Origin: Emergomyces orientalis
Taxonomy: Eukaryota; Ascomycota; Eurotiomycetes; Onygenales; Ajellomycetaceae
Assembly (NCBI GenBank): GCA_002110485.1
Contig: MOWL01000047.1
Coordinates: forward strand, 496,001-560,000
Direction of reading: 5' to 3'
Length of the DNA: 64,000 nucleotides
Positions 24,851 to 37,196 of the stretch are shown piece after piece. Both the position numbers and the translations under genes were made by a program. Positions within the stretch are counted from its first letter, which is position 1. Every line of letters begins with the position of its first letter. A model generated the notes under the pieces. It was given only the letters and a program-made list of their open reading frames with translations. It was not told where the DNA came from and searched no databases.

Positions 24851-26673
24851 TCACCTCCGATACTCAGCCCCACAATCCCCCATATCCCTAAACATCTCTC
24901 CCCTACGGCTCCGACTCAGCACCTCGCCCAACATCCGCTTATCCTCCCCACCCAACCGCCACCCATAAATCGCCAAGTTATCTTCCGTGTGCTCGGTGAT
25001 ACCCATACGGGCACCCACAATCACTGCGCCCACGTAGCTGAAATCGAGCACCCATCGCGCCGCTACGGCGGAGACGCTGGCATTGTGCTTGCGGCCTATT
25101 GTGGAGAGGGTGCGGAGGAGCGTTTGGAAGAGCGACCAAGGGCCCCAGATGTTTATCATCTCGAGGTACTGGGCAGGGGTTTGTTAGGTTAGGTTAGGTT
25201 TGGATTGAATTGAAATTCGAGATAGGTCTATGTTATATATATGCAATATATACATACCTTTCGGAGGCTAGGCGTCATGTCTGAGCCGAATGTGTCTGGC
25301 TCGTCTTTTCCTAGCCATTTTTCGGAGAGGAAGCCACCACACTGCAGATAGGGGGGAAGTTAATGGTTCGGAACATTTAGGATATGAAGCGGGGAGGGCG
25401 GCCCTACCAGTGTCCCATAAGTTAGGAGTTTGATGTTATTCTTCTCACATGCTTCTGCCATGGCGTATGTTGGCCGGGCGTCGATGAGTGAGAACTGGTT
25501 TTTTTTTTCATCTTATTATCAGCGATTGCAATGATACTAATGTGTTCTGTCTCCAGGCGTAAAAGCTTCTTGATATTGATTACCTGCACTTGATTCGTGG
25601 CGACCTTCACACCCGCACCTATAATCTCTTCCATCCTCTTTGTGTCAAAATTACAAAGTCCTAGCACCGCCACGCGCTCGTCGGCCTGGAGGAGTTGAAG
25701 GGCGTGGATATACTGCGGGTTATTATACTAGTATCAAGATGTTAGGTTAGAACCACATGCTTCATTGAGAGGGATATATTACATATGTAATTTATAAAGC
25801 ATGAGCAGCTCCCTCAGTTTTTTTTGAACTTTTTGAATTTTTTATGGTTTTTGCATGAAACAGATAATATACAATAAAAGAGATATGGAGGCAGAAAACA
25901 CACGTCATGCCAGTGAAACTGGAGCAAATCAATTTTGTCTGATTTTATATTTGCTAGGCGTTGCGAGACGGCATCATGCATTCCATCTTCTGTCACTGTG
26001 ATAGGCTCAAAAACGCAGTATTTGGTTGCGCAGAAGATGGACTCTGGTCCTGAGTATGTAGACCGGAATTGGCCCTGTGGATAATTTGGTTAGCCACTGC
26101 TAATGGTTTTTTCATTTTCATTTTTCATTTTCCCCCCTCATTATTATTATCTTCATCATTATCAAATATCCACAGAAGGGTAAATGTCGGTATATGATCA
26201 AGGAAAAGAGGGCGCAGAAGGGATCACTTACGAAAACAATCTCAGCATCACCGTAGTGGTCAGCCATATCTGCTCATATACTCAGAGTTAGTTAGGACTC
26301 ATTATAATGATCTATCCGTGGATACACTATGCTTCCTCCCTCAAGGAATAGCACAATGCCCCATATTTGTTGCTGGTGTGATATAAATGTGTAGTGGTCC
26401 GTAACAATATACAATAGGTAGTTATAAACCTATACATAAGCGAATCTACTCACCAAATGCAGTAAAACCAGCATCGACGTGTTTTTGGAATTGGCTCAAC
26501 ATCTTTGATTTACTCGCGGATCCCCATGCTGGGCTTGATAATTGCCACAGCCCTATGAACAGTCTTGGGATAACGAATGATCCGAGCTGGAAGCGTTCGA
26601 TTGCGCTGGCATTTCCCTGGGGAGACGGTGTCGCCACCACTGAGGCATCATTCGCAGGGCGGACTGTTGACAT
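24851..26673 (-). CDS. Aldo/keto reductase family oxidoreductase
   Basis: Seven exons (minus): 26454-26673, 26232-26269, 25904-26074, 25584-25727, 25408-25494, 25258-25341 and 24851-25168; 1062 nt, 353 residues, all phases consistent. Family members reduce carbonyl compounds with NADPH on a TIM-barrel fold. The catalytic tetrad is visible: Asp74 and Tyr79 (DMADHYGDAE, the usual five-residue spacing), Lys104 (FCATKYC) and His140 (LLQFHWHD). Other family marks are GLCNFDTKRMEEI, NQVQFSLIDARP and the NADPH-loop region GAVIVGARMGITEHTEDNL. It looks intact. One intron is only 66 nt, another contains three TTAGG repeats. Natural substrate unknown; the gene has no cluster partners nearby. Confidence 0.92.
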
Positions 26674-27518
26674 GGTGAAAAGGATATCAAAATTAAAGTA
26701 AACGCAACATCAGAGCTTCGTGCCTGTTGTAATGTATGTATGTATGTACATTTAACTCCGTACAGTAGGTGGTAATAATCTGATGGGTTATTTATAATTA
26801 CTATTCGAGCGGCGAATAGAGTGCAGCTTGTTTAGTCCCCGACCGGTTCGGAACGAGCCCAATGCGGTAATTTCACGCGCCGGCCTCCAGCTGTTGTTTG
26901 GCTTCGGAGACCGAGTTCTTTCGGGGGGACTAGGGCTGTATTATGGTTGGGTAGGTTCGGGGCTAAAAACCTTGAACTAATTCACGCGGAGAAAAGGGCA
27001 GAAAAACGATGAAGTGGGCCCTGTTGCAGGGGACAAATGAATGGCCCATCTAGTTACTGTATGAAGGGGAAGAACGTAAATCTCCTTGATAATTTATAGT
27101 TTTGTGGATGGCTTATTTGGGATCAACATCGTATCAATGTAAACTAGGGGTACGGGGAAATTTTGGCAGGATGATCAAAGGTGCAAATTTCAAGGAGGCA
27201 AGCTGAGAAAAAAAAAGAAATTACCTAGGTATTTTTGAACATAATTCGTCTAATGCTCTACGGTTGTTTACAGGCTGTATCAATTTACCATATTCATGAA
27301 ACCTGTTTTTCCGGTCATGGAGCAAGGAAACCACCCCCTGAACATGTTTCACTTGTACCACAAAAACCACAGATGACATTGGAAGAGAAAAAGTAAGAAA
27401 GAAGATAGCAGGTCTGGAGGTATTCGGGAATCTCCGATAAGTGCCTGAAAAAAGAAAACAAAAAGAAGACGAAGTACTATGTAGAAGGCACCCGCCATTT
27501 TACACGTTCTCGCCCTTC
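26674..27518. other. Intergenic, upstream of the aldo/keto reductase
   Basis: About 845 bp with the reductase promoter and the 3' end of the next minus-strand gene. Contains (GTAT) repeats around 26734-26748. No other gene seen. Confidence 0.5.
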
Positions 27519-28223
27519 TCATTCCGGCATCTTCGATAGAATACTCTCCAGCATCATCGAACCTCTTTCGAATCCAAATTCCAACCCCATTCCCTCATTC
27601 CGTCCTCTGCAATTTTCAAGGTCGGCCCGAAGGCTAAGCAACACCTGCCGGTGATCAGTCGGCATTTTTTCTTTCCTCCAATTGTTGACCATCGCAATTT
27701 TCTGCACCGCTGTAAGCGCCTGGACAAGATCACCATCTACGACAGCCAGTACTTGCACCAGCTGCTCGCCTTCCAGCGTCTTATCATTCGGTTCGAGCCC
27801 AGGAGATTGGCGGACCACCTCTGCCAATAGCTTCACGCTTTCAAACGCTAGACCTGAGCCAAGGAGACAGCATATACGGCTTCGTGATTTCGTCAATTCA
27901 GGAGTTGGGATTTGAACAGGTGGCGGTGACGAAGAAGAAGAAGAAGAAGAAGAAGAAAAAGAAGATGATGATGCTGGCGTTGATGTAGACTTGTCAACCA
28001 CCGTAAATAGTGCTGGAATGAAGGGTCTTTGTAGATCGTGTCGGAGATATTTCTGCACATGGTGCTGTAGTTTGTGCGTAACCTGGCCGTTCTCGTCTGC
28101 TGCTAGCATTGAGCGAAGAATTACTCGTAAAGCTTCTGGACTGAGATTCGCGATGACTGTATCTGTCATGAGGTTGACGTGTGACACCCTCGCCTCTGGC
28201 CCATTGATCCCGTTGACCTCCAT
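27519..28223 (-). CDS. Unrecognised protein with poly-serine tract
   Basis: Single-exon frame of 234 residues beginning MEVNGINGPEARVSHVNLMT. I do not recognise a named family. Two predicted helical regions (NLSPEALRVILRSMLAADE; LAEVVRQSPGLEPNDKTLEG and following) flank a Ser-rich linker encoded by a GAA/GAG-type trinucleotide run on the plus strand (27931-27970). The C-terminal part (VLAVVDGDLVQALTAVQKIA and on) looks folded. Codon use and length support a real gene; function unknown. Confidence 0.6.
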   Translation of the reverse strand: MEVNGINGPEARVSHVNLMTDTVIANLSPEALRVILRSMLAADENGQVTHKLQHHVQKYLRHDLQRPFIPALFTVVDKSTSTPASSSSFSSSSSSSSSSPPPVQIPTPELTKSRSRICCLLGSGLAFESVKLLAEVVRQSPGLEPNDKTLEGEQLVQVLAVVDGDLVQALTAVQKIAMVNNWRKEKMPTDHRQVLLSLRADLENCRGRNEGMGLEFGFERGSMMLESILSKMPE

Positions 28224-30227
28224 GTGAGCTTAGGTGGCGGTTTTTGTTGTACGTAACTCTGCAGGCATATATATTTCGACACACACTAGGGTAGAAAAGT
28301 ATCATGATATCTTTTAAAAAACTCGGAGATATTTTGTTACCAAAGACAGTTCTGTTGAGATCTGAACGCTCTCTGGCTCTAGGGCTGTCTTATAAAGAAA
28401 CCCTAGGTGGTTCGAATAAAGTAGATACGGCTGGAGAAGGTGAACTCCTCCCCCCAGCCTGCAGAAGTTGATAGGGTATTAGCCCTGGCAACAGTATCGG
28501 AATCCATGTAGGGCTCTTAAAATGGTGCGCGCATTATTTGTCCAGTTACGGAATTATTAAGCTTTTGAGTACGCAGTACAAATAAGAACAAAAATGTCAC
28601 CGACGGTAGCGAAAGATGCAGGGCAGCAGTGGCAGCATGCCGGCGTTCTAGGAAATGCTCCGAATATGTTAGCGGAGGCGGAGCGCAACTTGGCGTCTTA
28701 ACCCCGAAACGTGGCGGTGATGGTGGGCGGGGGGAAGGAGTTAGATTTTGCCTTTTTCGGGTCTTGAGGTTGTGATTTGTGATGGAGCCCTTGGCCCAGA
28801 ATTTGGGGGGAATTTGGGAGGGTACCATTGAATGGCTCCCTTGATCCTGGAGCTATTTGCGAGAGGTTTGATTTCAAACCACTCCCGTCTGTGGAATTAG
28901 CCGTTTTCATGATGCTGTCAGCACGCGTCAGCAATGTGGTGTGCTCTGCGGAAGGGCGTGGGTTGTATGGGTACAGCGCTGGGGGGTTGTATGGTTATGA
29001 GGCTGATGCGGGCTTGTCCACGAGGCATACTGTTGGCTCCGCAGCAAATGGCGATCTATTCAATACGTCGTGCGAAGCGGGTAACCGGCTTGGGACCCTC
29101 AATGAGATGTGGGAATAAATGCATCCGCGAACAGTTCACCACCTCTGGTGTCAAGTGAGGGGTGGCTTTGGGACAAAGCACGCAAGTCATGGGGAGGGAA
29201 ATTGATTTGCCCTTGTCTGGTAGATTCCTTTTGCACCAATTTGGTTGCGTTGGCCAGAAATATTCTTTGTTTCAGTCACCGTGACTGAGTACTAGTTAGT
29301 AGTTACATGAAGAGATGCTAGGATTTGACATTGAAGTGTGGACTGCGGTTGAAAAGCATATGTTGATATCTAGAGATTTAAACCAATCACGGCACCTAAG
29401 TTACAATGCCACTTAATTTTGAAAAGTAAGTGGGAGGACATGACAATGTATCATGAAGGTAGGAATAATGGTTAGTAAGCAGCTTGATAAACTCCATGGA
29501 AAGTACTAATTGTATGGTTCAAGAAATTTTGTTGAGACATATCGGACGTTTGGCGGTATCTGTTGAGCAGATTGTCACTTTTAATTGTGGTGTTTCTTAA
29601 GAAGCAAAGAATATTGATTGATGAGTTCTTCATGAAATTTGCAGCAGAGTCGCGTACTTAACTTTCGGTTGCATGATTGATGTTGCATAGAATTATTTCA
29701 GCTGATTGGCTAGAGTTTAATGTACGTAAGTTACAGTACCGCATACCCTAGCGGCGGCGGCGCAGAGTTTATTTATTTAGAGCCCACGCTACTCGGCAGT
29801 CTAATCCATGGATCAAGGATTGACAAGGAAGAAGGGGACAGCCTTGAATCCAGAAATAAATATCTGCCCTCTCGGAACCCTTAACCTTTCCTGTTACGGC
29901 CTAGGCCTCCTTTTGAGTTGTACGCCCAACTAGAACAAGTCTACAAAGGCCGCTACAGCTCGGCGGGCATTTTAAGATTTCACCATAATCAAAAAGTCTT
30001 ACTGTTGAGGTGTCGTTTGAGAAGAATGGAAGCGGGAACAAGTCTTAACTCGGCCGTTTCGCCCTGAAGCCCAGCTACCATGGGTGGCTGAACCATATTC
30101 TTGCGCAGTTCTACCTCGCAATCACCACTTCCCCGGGACAAAACAACGACTTACATCGTTACCAGGCGGGAGAGATGCATGAGTCGACTCTTTAATAAAT
30201 TTGTCTTTTGTTTGTTTCTTCCTAGCC
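28224..30227. other. Intergenic, no gene recognised
   Basis: About 2 kb. A 96-codon plus-strand frame (28828-29118) contains two GLYGY-type units but no known domain, and the opposite strand is also open there; neither is supported. The last part has a CCTAG acceptor-like site just before the next start codon (30221-30225), so a 5' UTR intron of the following gene may lie here. Confidence 0.4.
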
Positions 30228-33141
30228 ATGCCGCCAGGTGCAGCAAATCCGTCCATGGTGGCGTGCACTCCATGTCGCGCAGTTAAGATGAAATGCACTC
30301 GGGATTTAAGCTCTACCACCTGCTCCCGTTGCAAGCGCAAGTCTCTGTCTTGTTTTTTTGAAGCACATCGACGTGGTCGTAAGGCCGGCACAAAGTGAGT
30401 GAGGTTTTGTGTGACAAACCGGAGGGTTTTCTACTACTTTTCTGCCCCTACTATTTCCAATATCATATGCGCAATGGGACAAAATGTGGTGGGCATTCCA
30501 AGCTTGTTGGGGGTTACGGCCAGATACTACCCACTGAAAAATTTCATTTAATAGCCACTGTTATATTTTGCCCATTGTTGACTGTTGCTGGCAGGTTGCG
30601 TCCGAAGGCGGAACGAACCCAAGGGAAAGATTATCTTGAACCCACCCACCAAGCCCGGTCTACTCCATCAACAGATAGAGATGTACCAGTCAATGTAGAA
30701 CGAGCCAAGGGTTCAGACACCTCTTTGGCATCCGATACCCTGGCTCCATATGGCTGGCTTCCAAAGTCTGCTACAGCTGGAAAATTTTCCATCGCAAACG
30801 TACTCAATGCGGAAGACGAATCTCCCACGCACCATTCTTCCGAACATAGAGCGGCAAACTTCGCAAGAGAAGATAGCTACGTGAGTGATATGAACGATCC
30901 TATAAATCTTGATCTTGTCGATCTTCCAGCAGCTCAATATTTTTTCGATAAGTAAGCTTCTCCCCAGATCTCAAAATAACTATCAACTTTATGGCCACAA
31001 TATTTGCTGTGACGGTCTGAATATATGACTGACTATATATTCCATGGTACAGCTTCTTCACTTACATGAATCCGTTTATCTGCCAATTTGATCCAAATTT
31101 ACACACATTGAAATACATACGGACACGGTCATCCTTTTTGTTTTCCGCCCTCCTTTCTGCAGCGGCGAAGATTTTCAGGCCATCTTTATACCCTAAACTT
31201 CATGAGCATGTAGAAAACATCCTTAAAGATATTCTAAGCACAGGACAAATCTCAACAGAAATTGTCCAAGGGATCTGTCTTTTGACCTATTGGAAAGAAC
31301 CAAGTGACTCGCGCGCATGGCTCCTGGTGGGTTATGCAATACGAGCAGCTATAGAGATGGGTTGGCACAAGTTCAGCCCACCATATCTAGCTAGCTCTGC
31401 AAGCTCCGTGGGAGAATCTGTGGAGACAGAGCTTGAAATACGGGAACTGCGAAGCAAAGAGAGAATCTGGCTTTTGCTATTTGTATATGACAGAAGGTAC
31501 GCAGATTTCATTTTAAACAAAATATTTGTTGCCGGGAGTCTTACTGCAAAACAATGGCTTTCAATTATTGATATTTGTGCGATGTCTAATTCTTTCAATT
31601 TAGTGTGAGTCTACAGTTGGGAAAGCCCTGGATGATACAAATAGACCCCCTGATTCGCAGCACGGAAAATTGGCACCAACATGTCTACGCCGTACCTGGC
31701 TGCGATCAAATTATGTCCGCCTTCGTACAGCTCCGCATCCTTGGGTCTGAGATTTTGGATCTCTTCTGGATCGACCCTGTTGCCACCACGGCACAATCTA
31801 TTACTAAGAACGAAGTAGTTTTGAAATTATTCAACGGCGATTTAGATAGATGGGAGGCTAAATGGTACAGGATTGTAGAAGAAGGTATGATTCCCTGACC
31901 TATCTAGCTTTGACTGTGGGCTCTTACACCACATGGGGATTCTGTCATGAGCGAGGGGAAGAATATCGATTATGGTGATTCTAACAAAAAATTATTTTTC
32001 ATTATCATATCTAGTCAGCACCAACGTCGCTCATCGCTTTATCATTCGGTTTTATGGAACACATCTTCGACTCCTCCTGCACTCCTTTCGACTTCAGCTC
32101 TCAATCCTAAGTGGAAATATTTCCAAACAAGCACTCTGGGTTTGCTATACCAGCTCTCTTGACATGCTTCGTTTAGTCGTTGACCGACTAGGGGTAACAT
32201 CCCATTCGCCTTACTGTCAAGACTCTGTGCACGTAATGATCGCGTACGCTGCTGTGGTCATGATAAAGGTATGTTATCTCCATTCTTCCGATGTCTCATT
32301 TCATTCGCCACCTCACTCCATACACTCTATCGGATAGGTCTTTTCATCGCGACGCTGTACCATATGTGAACTAAGCAACCACCTCATTTCATAGATTCTT
32401 CTCTCTTTACCGGGAGAACTCCCCAGCGAATCTGAAAGCCTGATCCTTGACCTCATCAGCGAAACGGGTCAAAATTTCAGCACAAAAGGCCAAGTTACAA
32501 ACACTAGTTCCTACTATCAAAGTAAATTCCTCGCGAACGTAGTCGCGCAGTACCGGAAGACGAAAGAGGAATCCTCTTCACCTGCAAACAAATGGCTGAG
32601 ACAGCAACATCAGCTCCTGCAGCAACACGGGAAACAAAAATATCATCTGCCTCCCTTACCTTCTCCCCAACAACAGGGGGGATACACAGGATCTCAACGA
32701 TCGAATTCCCCGCGCCAAACGATTCCGCCGCTATCCCCAAACGCGGTCTCCAGAAATGTCCAGGGATATCAGCAGAGCCCGCATCCCAAACCCCGACAAC
32801 AGCAGCAGTTGCACCAGAACCTCTTCAGCCAACACGATACCCAACAACCCCACCCACACCAACTCCCTCAAATAGACACAAAGTTACCACAACGTGCGGG
32901 TCCGCAGCAGCTCAATGGCCATAATCTAAATGCCAATAATAAGCTTCCATATTATAACATTTATACAACCTCTGCACACAATAGCCTCGAGACCTTCATG
33001 GCGATGGATGGCCATAGTACCGCCATACCGCTCTTCACGGATAACGTTGTCTGGGAAGATCTGTTTGCGCACGCTGGGTTTAATATTAGTAGTGGGGCTT
33101 TTTTGCCGAAATTGGCGGAGGGGTTGGGGAGGGGTGCTTGA
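30228..33141 (+). CDS. Zn2Cys6 fungal transcription factor
   Basis: Six exons: 30228-30394, 30595-30951, 31053-31496, 31604-31884, 32015-32268 and 32395-33141; 2250 nt, 749 residues, all in phase. Binuclear zinc cluster at residues 13-42 with canonical spacing (Cys13, 16, 23, 32, 35, 42) followed by a basic linker HRRGRKAGTK. The middle (exons 3-5) matches the fungal-specific transcription factor region: QGICLLTYWKEPSDSRAWLL, then GYAIRAAIEMGWHK and RERIWLLLFVYDRR-like helices. The last exon is Gln/Pro-rich (activation-domain-like) and ends with VWEDLFAHAGFNIS and GAFLP. Proteins of this layout are nuclear regulators of metabolic genes; target genes cannot be read from sequence. Confidence 0.85.
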
Positions 33142-33599
33142 GTTGCTATGGGAATGAAAAATGTAGATGTTAGGGTATAGTTTGTGTATATCATGACTGA
33201 TGATGATATGGACACGCATGGAGATGGATATAGCTATACAGACATGGAATAGAGAGCTGTGGTACATGCATAAATATGGTACGTGCGGTAAGAATGAGTA
33301 TATGTACAGCGAGGGCGAGAAGTGCTTTATTTTATGACCTTTGTACAATTTATAAAGTTTCAATTAGATGGCTTATGAATGGCACTAATCCCTTTTTCCA
33401 AGATATCGAAGTGAGTTTTGGAATATCCAGTAGATTCCTGTCGGTGCGGATGCGTTCGCACGCATAATCGTATTTTATCCTGTCAGTTGCGCATAACGCT
33501 CAGAACGAGCGTATGAAGGGAACAATAAATCGTCCTCTAGTAGTTTATCCATCTTTTCATCACATCTCTTGTTGGCAGACAATTGTAAACAAAATTAAT
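33142..33599. other. Convergent intergenic region
   Basis: About 460 bp between the 3' ends of the Zn2Cys6 gene and the F-box gene. Nothing recognised. Confidence 0.5.
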
Positions 33600-34832
33600 T
33601 TACTCCCCCGTATCTTCAACGCCCCCATTCAAAGTAATCACAAAATCACACTGATTCCCAATACCTCGCGTCATCCCGTCCTTCATGCCAAACACATAGC
33701 CTTTCCTCAGAAGTTCACACTCCTCAAAATGGTCACAAATATTCCCCAAATAAAATGCAACATTATCTCCCCTCGGCCCGCCTCCATTCCCTGGATCGTC
33801 GCCATCCCATATTAATGGCTGCGGACCCTCCGCCTCCTCGCCCTCCTCCTGTTCATACCGGTTCTCATACTCTCTCTGAAGCGTGCACGGACTACAATAT
33901 ATCCCGGACTCGGCCATCTGCTTCTGCGCATCCCAATATGGCAAATCCGTCGCACCCATGCCCATCCACCTCATTCTCGCTATTTCATAAACCCCGACCA
34001 TCAAGTGCGGAATATTAACACTACCCTGTTCTTGTCCCCGCCCCCGGCCTGGCCTGCACTCCTGCCCTTGCTCCTGCTCCTGCTCCTGCCCCTGTCCCTG
34101 TCCCTGCGCCGTTACTACAGAAGATCTATCCCCCTGGAACCGTTCATGCGGCCCCAACCGTTCCACCATCACCCTCTCCGCCTCCGCAACGCTAACAAGG
34201 TCAACAGCCTCATCCATAATACCGAAATGCAGCGGACCGCTCCCATACGACCCAGGAAACGCATGCAGAGCTGGCAATTCCTTTAACACAAACAACATCC
34301 TTAACAGTTCTTCCGGCGTGAGATCTCCCGCAAAATGACCCATCAGGCAGCCGATGGGCGCCACTTGAAAGCGGGCCCGTGTCCACAGACACCGGTTGCA
34401 GCACCGGGTCAAAGTGGGGAGGAAGAGCAGCGCGCCGAAAGCGCCGCATATACGGCAGAGTGGGTGTCGGAATTCGGTGTATAGTTGGTATAGGGGGAAG
34501 CGGGATGAGAGCTGGACGCGGTGGAGGACACGGAGGGTGTGTGGGGCATGCTGTTTTAAGAGGGTGTAGGGGTGTAGAGAGTCTATTAGAGTTTTGTACA
34601 GGGTGTTTATGAGACGGAGGGTGAGGAGTGCGTCTAGGTCGAGGTGGAGGAGAATGGAGGTGGTGAGTTCCGGGGGCAAGGTGGTTAGCTTTCCACCATC
34701 TACAGGTGGACGGGTGCTGGTGGTGAGGGCAATGGGGTTTGGAAGGGGGATCTTCGCGATATCATGCGATGTGTAAAGTTCAAGCTTGAACCGTGCTGGT
34801 CGCAGTCGGCGGTGTCCGATGCCAGATGCCAT
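33600..34832 (-). CDS. F-box domain protein
   Basis: Single-exon frame of 410 residues starting MASGIGHRRLRPARF. An F-box is visible at about residues 50-90 (LTTLPPELTTSILLHLDLDA, then LLTLRLINTLYKTLI), which in this family binds Skp1 in SCF ubiquitin ligases. It is followed by a Cys-rich segment (CRICGAFGALLF, then RCCNRCLW), frequent in fungal F-box proteins. A Gln/Glu/Gly repeat (QGQGQGQEQEQEQGQE) lies near residue 245. The rest (FPGSYGSGPLHFG, GIYCSPCTLQREYE) belongs to a fungal type of unknown partner. No LRR or WD repeats seen. Confidence 0.75.
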   Translation of the reverse strand: MASGIGHRRLRPARFKLELYTSHDIAKIPLPNPIALTTSTRPPVDGGKLTTLPPELTTSILLHLDLDALLTLRLINTLYKTLIDSLHPYTLLKQHAPHTLRVLHRVQLSSRFPLYQLYTEFRHPLCRICGAFGALLFLPTLTRCCNRCLWTRARFQVAPIGCLMGHFAGDLTPEELLRMLFVLKELPALHAFPGSYGSGPLHFGIMDEAVDLVSVAEAERVMVERLGPHERFQGDRSSVVTAQGQGQGQEQEQEQGQECRPGRGRGQEQGSVNIPHLMVGVYEIARMRWMGMGATDLPYWDAQKQMAESGIYCSPCTLQREYENRYEQEEGEEAEGPQPLIWDGDDPGNGGGPRGDNVAFYLGNICDHFEECELLRKGYVFGMKDGMTRGIGNQCDFVITLNGGVEDTGE

Positions 34833-35736
34833 TCTGATAATTCCTTTTTCTTCTTATGATTGTCGTAGGAGAGAGGAGAAGCGTTCATGTGGCAGGTGTC
34901 TGGTCAGCTACACGTAACCTTCAACCTCGCTTTTATTAGGCCAAGTATTCTACTTTTCCTTCAAGTATAGGCTCGACAGGTTTACCGTTCTAGCATCGTC
35001 TGTTCAATCAACAGAAGGCCACGTCTCCGCGCAAATATAGGTAAACGTAGTTGCAGCATTGCAGGCAGCCCCGCCGTTGTGGAGAGGGCTCTTTAGCCCG
35101 TTATTTGGCCGGGGGAGGGTTATTTTATCAACAGTTCGAGTCCCTGTGTGGATCTATCCAACCGTTTAGTAGTCCGTATTAAAGTTGAAAATAACATTCT
35201 TGGAGTTTATCACAGGTCCTGATGGTGGAAGTTGGTTGGGGTAGATCAGAGGAAATATATTCATGTGATCACACGCTATTAATTCCATCTATCGAACACA
35301 TTACACTCCCACCAACCAAAGCCAGAAATCATGGCATACGGGCACACAGTAAAATTAATATTAAATACCTAGGTATGCACATTAGAGAGGTTACCTAAAT
35401 ATGTTACAAAGATAAGTAAAACCGAGCGCCAAATAGCAATAAATAGGCATATATGAACAGCATGTTTGTCACATCGCAACCCCTGGGCAGAAACCCATGA
35501 GTTAAAAAGGGACAAGCGAGTGGCGGGTTTCTTTTCCCCCTAGATTATAAATAATTGATCACTTTTCCACACTTCGATTAACCTGTGCATACTCTAGAAA
35601 GGAAAAAGATATGTGAAACAAACAAATGCAAAAAAGTAGAGATCAGCATAAACGCAGCTCAAGTCTGAGATGAAACATAAAATATCAACCACGGATATGA
35701 CTGAACGAACAGGAGAGGAGAAGAAAGGGGGTTGCA
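34833..35736. other. Intergenic region
   Basis: About 900 bp between the F-box start and the 3' end of the MFS gene. A tRNA-like B-box string at 35134-35142 was examined and rejected because no T-stem forms. No gene seen. Confidence 0.45.
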
Positions 35737-37196
35737 TTAGGCTTTTCCGAGTATTCCCTTATTCGTCATACTCTTTGCAAATACGGCAACAGCTGATCCA
35801 GCGAGCACCACCACTCCGGAAAAGATAGATACTTCGACAAATCCGTGGTACTGAGAGACAAGAGCACCATTTATCGGTGGCCCAATCAGTCCAGCAATTG
35901 ATGCAATGCCCATGCCCATGCCCATGTACGTACCGATGTTTTTTGGGTTATCGGTACATGTCGAAAGGCAGACCACCAGACCCGAGACGATGGCACCGGA
36001 ACAAAAGCCAAAGAGGCCAGAAAAAACTAGTATGCCGGCATTGGTCGTAATTTTTGGCCAGCAAAATATGAGAATCCCTGAGGAGACTCCAGATGCTATA
36101 ACCACATTGAGGCGTCCTAATTTGTCACCTAAGACACCAGGGACGACTCTGCCAAAGAAAGAGGCGGCGTTCAGAATCGCAACGAGGTATGAAGAGAGCT
36201 TTTTACTCATTCCGTGTTCTACCGCGTAGCTTGGAAGGAAGAATATTGGCGTAAATATGCACAGAACCATAAGAAAAGCAAATGCAATGATGGCTTGGTA
36301 TTGCTTCTGCTTGAATGCAGAGAGGAGTAAAAAGTCCCCCTTTCGTGGCGGAAGTCGGGCACGGATAGCCACGCAGGATGGCGCGAGAATAGCTAAGATT
36401 AAGAAGCCGATAATGCGAATTGACCATCCAAAACCCAGGGTGGTGGAATTGAGCATTTGCCCGAGGGCAATTGGGAAGATAACACCTCCAATCGAAGATC
36501 CCGCAATTGCGATACCCATAGCTGCTCCGCGGTTTTTGTCGAAATATTGCGGGGTTGCAGCCATAGAAGGAGCCATGGTCATGCCCATCGATATTCCGCC
36601 CAACACCCCCTGGGCTAGCATGAACTGGTAATATTCTTTCGCAATGCTCGTCATCATGATGGAGAAAACGTAGAGTATTGCTGATGGCCAGATGACCTAC
36701 GGAGATGTCAGTCCCCGATTAAGCTCGTGTGTAAAGTAAAGGACGCGTGTTTGTACGATACCTTTGCACCATATCGGTCGAATAGAGGGCCACCCACGAG
36801 GGCGCCGGAAAACAGAGCAAAAACTTGCAACGATCCAATCCAGGAGACAGCGGACGGAGACGAATCAGACAGCTGATGGGATATGTAGTACTCTTGGAAA
36901 ACCCTATAAAGCGCGTCAGGGACAGGATAGACACGAGACAAAACGAGATAAGACATCAGGCAACAAATGAACGTTGCTAGGAGACGCACAATCACTTACC
37001 CAAAGGCATTTGCCAATCCGAAAGTGCAGAACAGTACGCCAGAAGTGCCAGCTGCTACACCCCACGCCCTGCCACCTCCATCGGGATAGGAATCGTCCTG
37101 TTTGAAATCGACACAGTTCTCTGAGTCTCCTTCCTGGGAACTCTTCAGATCATGCTTTTCCAGAGTGCTGGGCGTGTCCTGGACACGGTCTGCCAT
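35737..37196 (-). CDS. MFS monocarboxylate-type transporter
   Basis: Three exons (minus): 37000-37196, 36762-36903 and 35737-36696; 1299 nt, 432 residues, in phase. The hydrophilic N-terminus leads into YPDGGGRAWGVAAG, the entry motif of the fungal monocarboxylate porter (MCT-like) MFS family, followed by GGPLFDRYGAK in the first loop and about twelve hydrophobic segments. LGDKLGRLNVVIASG marks the second half. Such proteins sit in the plasma or vacuolar membrane and carry small organic acids or vitamins; fungal members include riboflavin carriers, so the substrate is open. It is divergent from a Zn2Cys6 regulator whose start is 1.1 kb away, a common transporter-regulator arrangement. Confidence 0.88.

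Noticed and set aside
28828..29118. Plus-strand 96-codon frame with GLYGY units
   Set aside because: Both strands are open here and there is no homologous domain or splice context.
35092..35150. tRNA-like B box (GTTCGAGTC at 35134-35142)
   Set aside because: The T-stem does not pair (only two of five positions) and no acceptor stem can be formed.
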